A stretch of DNA of 8,135 nucleotides from Bacteriovoracaceae bacterium UBA4573 (lineage in GTDB: Bacteria; Bdellovibrionota; UBA1018; UBA923), in the NCBI GenBank assembly GCA_002387735.1, contig DGKJ01000072.1, forward strand, positions 1 to 8,135, read 5' to 3'. Shown here one piece after another: positions 5,999 through 8,135 of the stretch. Within the stretch, counting starts at the first letter, position 1, and every line of letters begins with the position of its first letter. The translations under genes and the position numbers were made by a program. The notes under the pieces were generated by a model. That model ran no database searches. It was not told the DNA's origin and saw only the letters and a list, made by a program, of their open reading frames with translations.

Positions 5999-7364
5999 TG
6001 CAGTGATACAAGACCCAATGCTGACTCTTTTTTATAAGTTTATACGCGGAGTTTTTTTCTAATTGTTTCGAAAGTACATCGAATTCGCCGCATTGATCTA
6101 TGATTCCAATAAGCGACATGCCCTGGCAACAAAGCACCAAGTCACGAGGTTGTGACATACAATTTAATCCTTCTTCGCGTTGATCAGCAGCGTAACCGAG
6201 ACCTTTGCGGTCGACTTCACAGTTTGAAACGAATGGACCTTTTACACCTGAGTTTCGAATGGCCTCAGTGAGGGTGTATCTTACCAGGTGTTCCTGATGG
6301 AGTTTTTCGATAAAGCGTAACGGTTTCGCAGAAAAATAGATCGTGGAAAAAGCCATTATGATTAAACTAGGCAAGAGCATTAACTTTTTTTTCAGTAACT
6401 CATTGAGTGCAAGAGCCGACGCCAAAGCAAATAAAACAACACTGGGGCCGTAGTGATAGGTATATCCGGGCGCCTTAAATGCGACACTGGAAGCATAAAG
6501 CAGTGAAAATAAACTCGTACATAATGGCGACCAAAAATTCCCTAAAACTGTTTGGAAATCAACTTTAGAACTACGGAGATTCTTAATGATTTGAGGTGCC
6601 GAAGCTATCAGTACCAACCCTACGGGGTAAAAGTTCCTAAGATAACCATCGACTACTCGTGCTGTCGATCCCTCATGAATTCCGAAGTCGTAGTAACCGC
6701 CTTTTCTCACCATATAAAGTGTTCCAAGGTAGACTGCGGAAATAACTAGGGCAGTGATTCCTTCTCTCCATCTTTTATTTTGCAAGGCGGGCAGGGCAAG
6801 AAAAAACATAAATGGTTCTTTGGTGAGAACTGCCAGAAGTAAGAAAAAGTAACTGAGCCATTTAATTTTTTTATAAAGTAGCAAGGCGACGACTACAAAG
6901 GTTAGGCCCGAGAGTTCGCTTAGCGTAAGAATTTGTAGGTTTTCAAGCAATGGCGGTGATTTGAGCAATAACACCAGTAAAAAACCCGCAACAAGTGCGT
7001 GAATCCGATAAACATAAATATTACAAATTGCGTAAAGAGCACTAAATAAAATGAGTTCTAGAACCCGTGTTGCTCGAAGCATGTTAGGGTCGAGATCGAG
7101 TAAGCGGAATCGTTCAAAGACTATAAATGGGCTAAGTGGTCGAAATCGACGAATAGAATCCCAGTCCCAGTTTACGAATACTTCAACGTTCCAACCCTCC
7201 CTGTACCACTGGGACCAACTGACTTCGTCAAAAAGCGACCAGCTCCAGTGACTCTTTTTAAAAACGATGAACATAGAAAAAATTAGCCCAACGAAGGTGG
7301 GAATGAAGTAAGTCCACCTGATTTGGAGTAGACGCTTTGCGATTAGATTGTGAATCTGGAGCAT
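5991..7364 (-). CDS. Multi-spanning membrane protein, probable GT-C-like glycosyltransferase
   Basis: 457 residues with about ten hydrophobic segments (roughly 18-36, 100-118, 122-137, 150-164, 168-192 possibly two, 202-219, 243-260, 276-296, 304-322, 328-345) and a soluble C-terminal domain of about 110 residues. The first loop after the N-terminal span carries Asp46-Glu47 in a Trp-rich context. A Thr-Lys-Glu (181-183) sits at a membrane boundary. Both features recall GT-C enzymes, which use polyprenyl-phosphate sugars in the periplasm (PMT, ArnT, related families). This is a similarity of layout, not a firm family match; a flippase- or polymerase-like role is also possible. The C-terminal domain holds six cysteines (382, 402, 412, 413, 425, 455), which is unusual. 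A stop four codons upstream limits the start to ATG 7364 or later. Transcribed towards the methyltransferase and divergently from the SGNH gene. Confidence 0.6.
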   Translation of the reverse strand: MLQIHNLIAKRLLQIRWTYFIPTFVGLIFSMFIVFKKSHWSWSLFDEVSWSQWYREGWNVEVFVNWDWDSIRRFRPLSPFIVFERFRLLDLDPNMLRATRVLELILFSALYAICNIYVYRIHALVAGFLLVLLLKSPPLLENLQILTLSELSGLTFVVVALLLYKKIKWLSYFFLLLAVLTKEPFMFFLALPALQNKRWREGITALVISAVYLGTLYMVRKGGYYDFGIHEGSTARVVDGYLRNFYPVGLVLIASAPQIIKNLRSSKVDFQTVLGNFWSPLCTSLFSLLYASSVAFKAPGYTYHYGPSVVLFALASALALNELLKKKLMLLPSLIIMAFSTIYFSAKPLRFIEKLHQEHLVRYTLTEAIRNSGVKGPFVSNCEVDRKGLGYAADQREEGLNCMSQPRDLVLCCQGMSLIGIIDQCGEFDVLSKQLEKNSAYKLIKKSQHWVLYHCIK

Positions 7365-7370
7365 TGGACG

Positions 7371-7399
7371 ACTCTACGAACGCATTTTCACTTCGACAA
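7371..7399 (-). promoter_or_regulatory. Putative promoter of the GT-C-like gene
   Basis: On the minus strand TTGTCG (7399-7394, 4 of 6) is followed by a 17-base spacer and TAGAGT (7376-7371, 4 of 6). The ATG at 7364 lies six bases after the -10, so the mRNA would be almost leaderless. There is no good Shine-Dalgarno site. Confidence 0.35.
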
Positions 7400-7420
7400 C
7401 CCCGACCTTTGCGCTTAACT
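7393..7420 (+). promoter_or_regulatory. Putative promoter of the SGNH-like gene
   Basis: TCGACA (7393-7398, 5 of 6 to TTGACA), a 16-base spacer and TTAACT (7415-7420, 3 of 6). It overlaps the -35 of the divergent promoter on the other strand. The ATG at 7429 follows after eight bases without a Shine-Dalgarno site. Weak by itself. Confidence 0.25.
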
Positions 7421-7428
7421 TGGCGGCT

Positions 7429-8135
7429 ATGACGCGTCGGCGGAAATTGACTTTTTTCGTTCTACTTTTGATGATCTCTTTTTTAGGTTCAGCTCTAAGC
7501 CTCGAGTTAATCGTGCGGATGACCTTTCCGCAGCCTACCGGACCAGTGATGTTTAGTTATGATCCCGCAATCGGAGTGATTCCAAAGCCAAGTCAGTCAG
7601 CTTTACGCACTTTATCAGAGGACCCCCCCTATCGTGCCTCAAACGACAGCGAGGGGTTGAGAGTGTCTTGGTCTGCAAACTCAGACAGTTCTGAAAAAAA
7701 CAGACGCCGCGTTCTTTTTCTAGGTGACTCTTACGTGTACGGATCAGGGGTAAGTGACGAGGCTACGTTCGCCAGCGTATTCGCAAAAATTACGGGTTAT
7801 CGGGCAATTAACGCAGGGGTTCCGGGGACCGGCAACGATTTCGCTTTGAAGTTCCTCAAGGTTAGAGCTCGCGCCTACCGCCCCGATACAGTGGTGATAG
7901 GTTTTTTCCCAAATGACTACGCCGATAACATGGGGGGCCGTTTTTTTGAGCACCGCCCCGACGGGACACTTTCGGATGTGGACGTGGCAGCTTCGTTCGC
8001 TTTTTATCGGAACAAACAAAAGCTCGGTGAATATCGTCTCTATAACTGGTTTTGCGAAAACTCGCACGCCTTCAATGTTGCTCGAAAGCTTGCGGCGGAG
8101 CTCAAAGTCTCGGCGGGACTAGGAGATGTGTCTGT
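7429..8135 (+). CDS. Membrane-anchored SGNH/GDSL hydrolase-like protein, 5' part (runs off window)
   Basis: An uninterrupted frame from ATG 7429 to the window edge (235 residues, no stop reached). The N-terminus has Arg-Arg-Arg-Lys followed by one hydrophobic segment (about 8-25), a signal anchor or signal peptide that would put the rest in the periplasm. The catalytic domain begins at VLFLGDSYVYGSGVSDEATF (95-114): block I Gly-Asp-Ser with Ser101 as the expected nucleophile. NAGVPGTGND (128-137) is block II with Gly130. FFPNDYADN (159-167) is block III with Asn162-Asp163. The final Asp-x-x-His block should lie beyond the edge. SNDSEGLR (71-78) before block I is common in envelope-polysaccharide SGNH proteins. 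Such proteins add or remove acyl groups on glycans or lipids; the substrate here is unknown. Starts 64 bases from the divergent GT-C-like gene. Homopolymer runs C7, G6 and T7 occur in the frame. Confidence 0.85.
   Translation, partial: MTRRRKLTFFVLLLMISFLGSALSLELIVRMTFPQPTGPVMFSYDPAIGVIPKPSQSALRTLSEDPPYRASNDSEGLRVSWSANSDSSEKNRRRVLFLGDSYVYGSGVSDEATFASVFAKITGYRAINAGVPGTGNDFALKFLKVRARAYRPDTVVIGFFPNDYADNMGGRFFEHRPDGTLSDVDVAASFAFYRNKQKLGEYRLYNWFCENSHAFNVARKLAAELKVSAGLGDVS

Noticed and set aside
5998..6060. T-rich stretches after the methyltransferase gene as terminators
   Set aside because: No stable hairpin precedes either T run; the bases are coding for the GT-C-like protein on the other strand.
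7744..8067. Minus-strand open frame of 107 codons at the right end
   Set aside because: It is antisense to the SGNH-like gene, where GDS and PND motifs show the real frame.

Overview
The window looks like part of a chromosome of a Gram-negative bacterium with mid-range GC. The evidence is Sec signal peptides, a membrane/periplasm-facing protease, a periplasmic oligopeptide-type binding protein, and a set of glycan-type genes. The gene content and the wording of the motifs (for example the motif I of the RsmB-like enzyme) would fit a predatory or deltaproteobacterial-type lineage such as Bdellovibrionota. That placement is a guess, since no rRNA or other marker is present. No mobile element, tRNA, rRNA or CRISPR array was seen.

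Left part (1-2620, plus strand): a tight housekeeping operon. It begins with the 3' part of a signal peptide peptidase A gene (sppA, Ser/Lys dyad intact). A small, unrecognised exported protein follows, its start overlapping the sppA end. The third gene is an RsmB/Sun-type rRNA cytosine-C5 methyltransferase that starts on TTG inside the end of the previous gene. The three genes overlap, so they are probably co-transcribed and translationally coupled.

Middle (2607-4443): a lone family-5 (OppA/DppA/MppA-like) solute-binding protein on the minus strand. Its 3' end overlaps rsmB by 14 bp and no permease or ATPase gene is next to it. Upstream lies a 346-bp non-coding stretch with a promoter and Shine-Dalgarno site for this gene, a strong GNRA-capped hairpin, a possible 27-codon upstream ORF, and a TTGACA-type promoter for the next gene.

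Right part (4444-8135): a set of genes that suggests sugar transfer to a lipid carrier and onward to an envelope target. It holds a GT2 glycosyltransferase of the DPM1/ALG5 (polyprenyl-phosphate sugar synthase) type and a class I SAM methyltransferase overlapping its 3' end. On the opposite strand is a multi-spanning membrane protein with GT-C-like features. Divergent from that is the 5' part of a membrane-anchored SGNH/GDSL hydrolase-like protein that runs off the window. A working model (inference) is that the GT2 charges undecaprenyl phosphate with a sugar, the GT-C protein transfers it on the periplasmic side, and the methyltransferase and SGNH protein modify the glycan or act on its acyl groups. 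The three starts in this part lack good Shine-Dalgarno sites and have -10-like hexamers 6-9 bases before ATG, which hints at leaderless transcripts.
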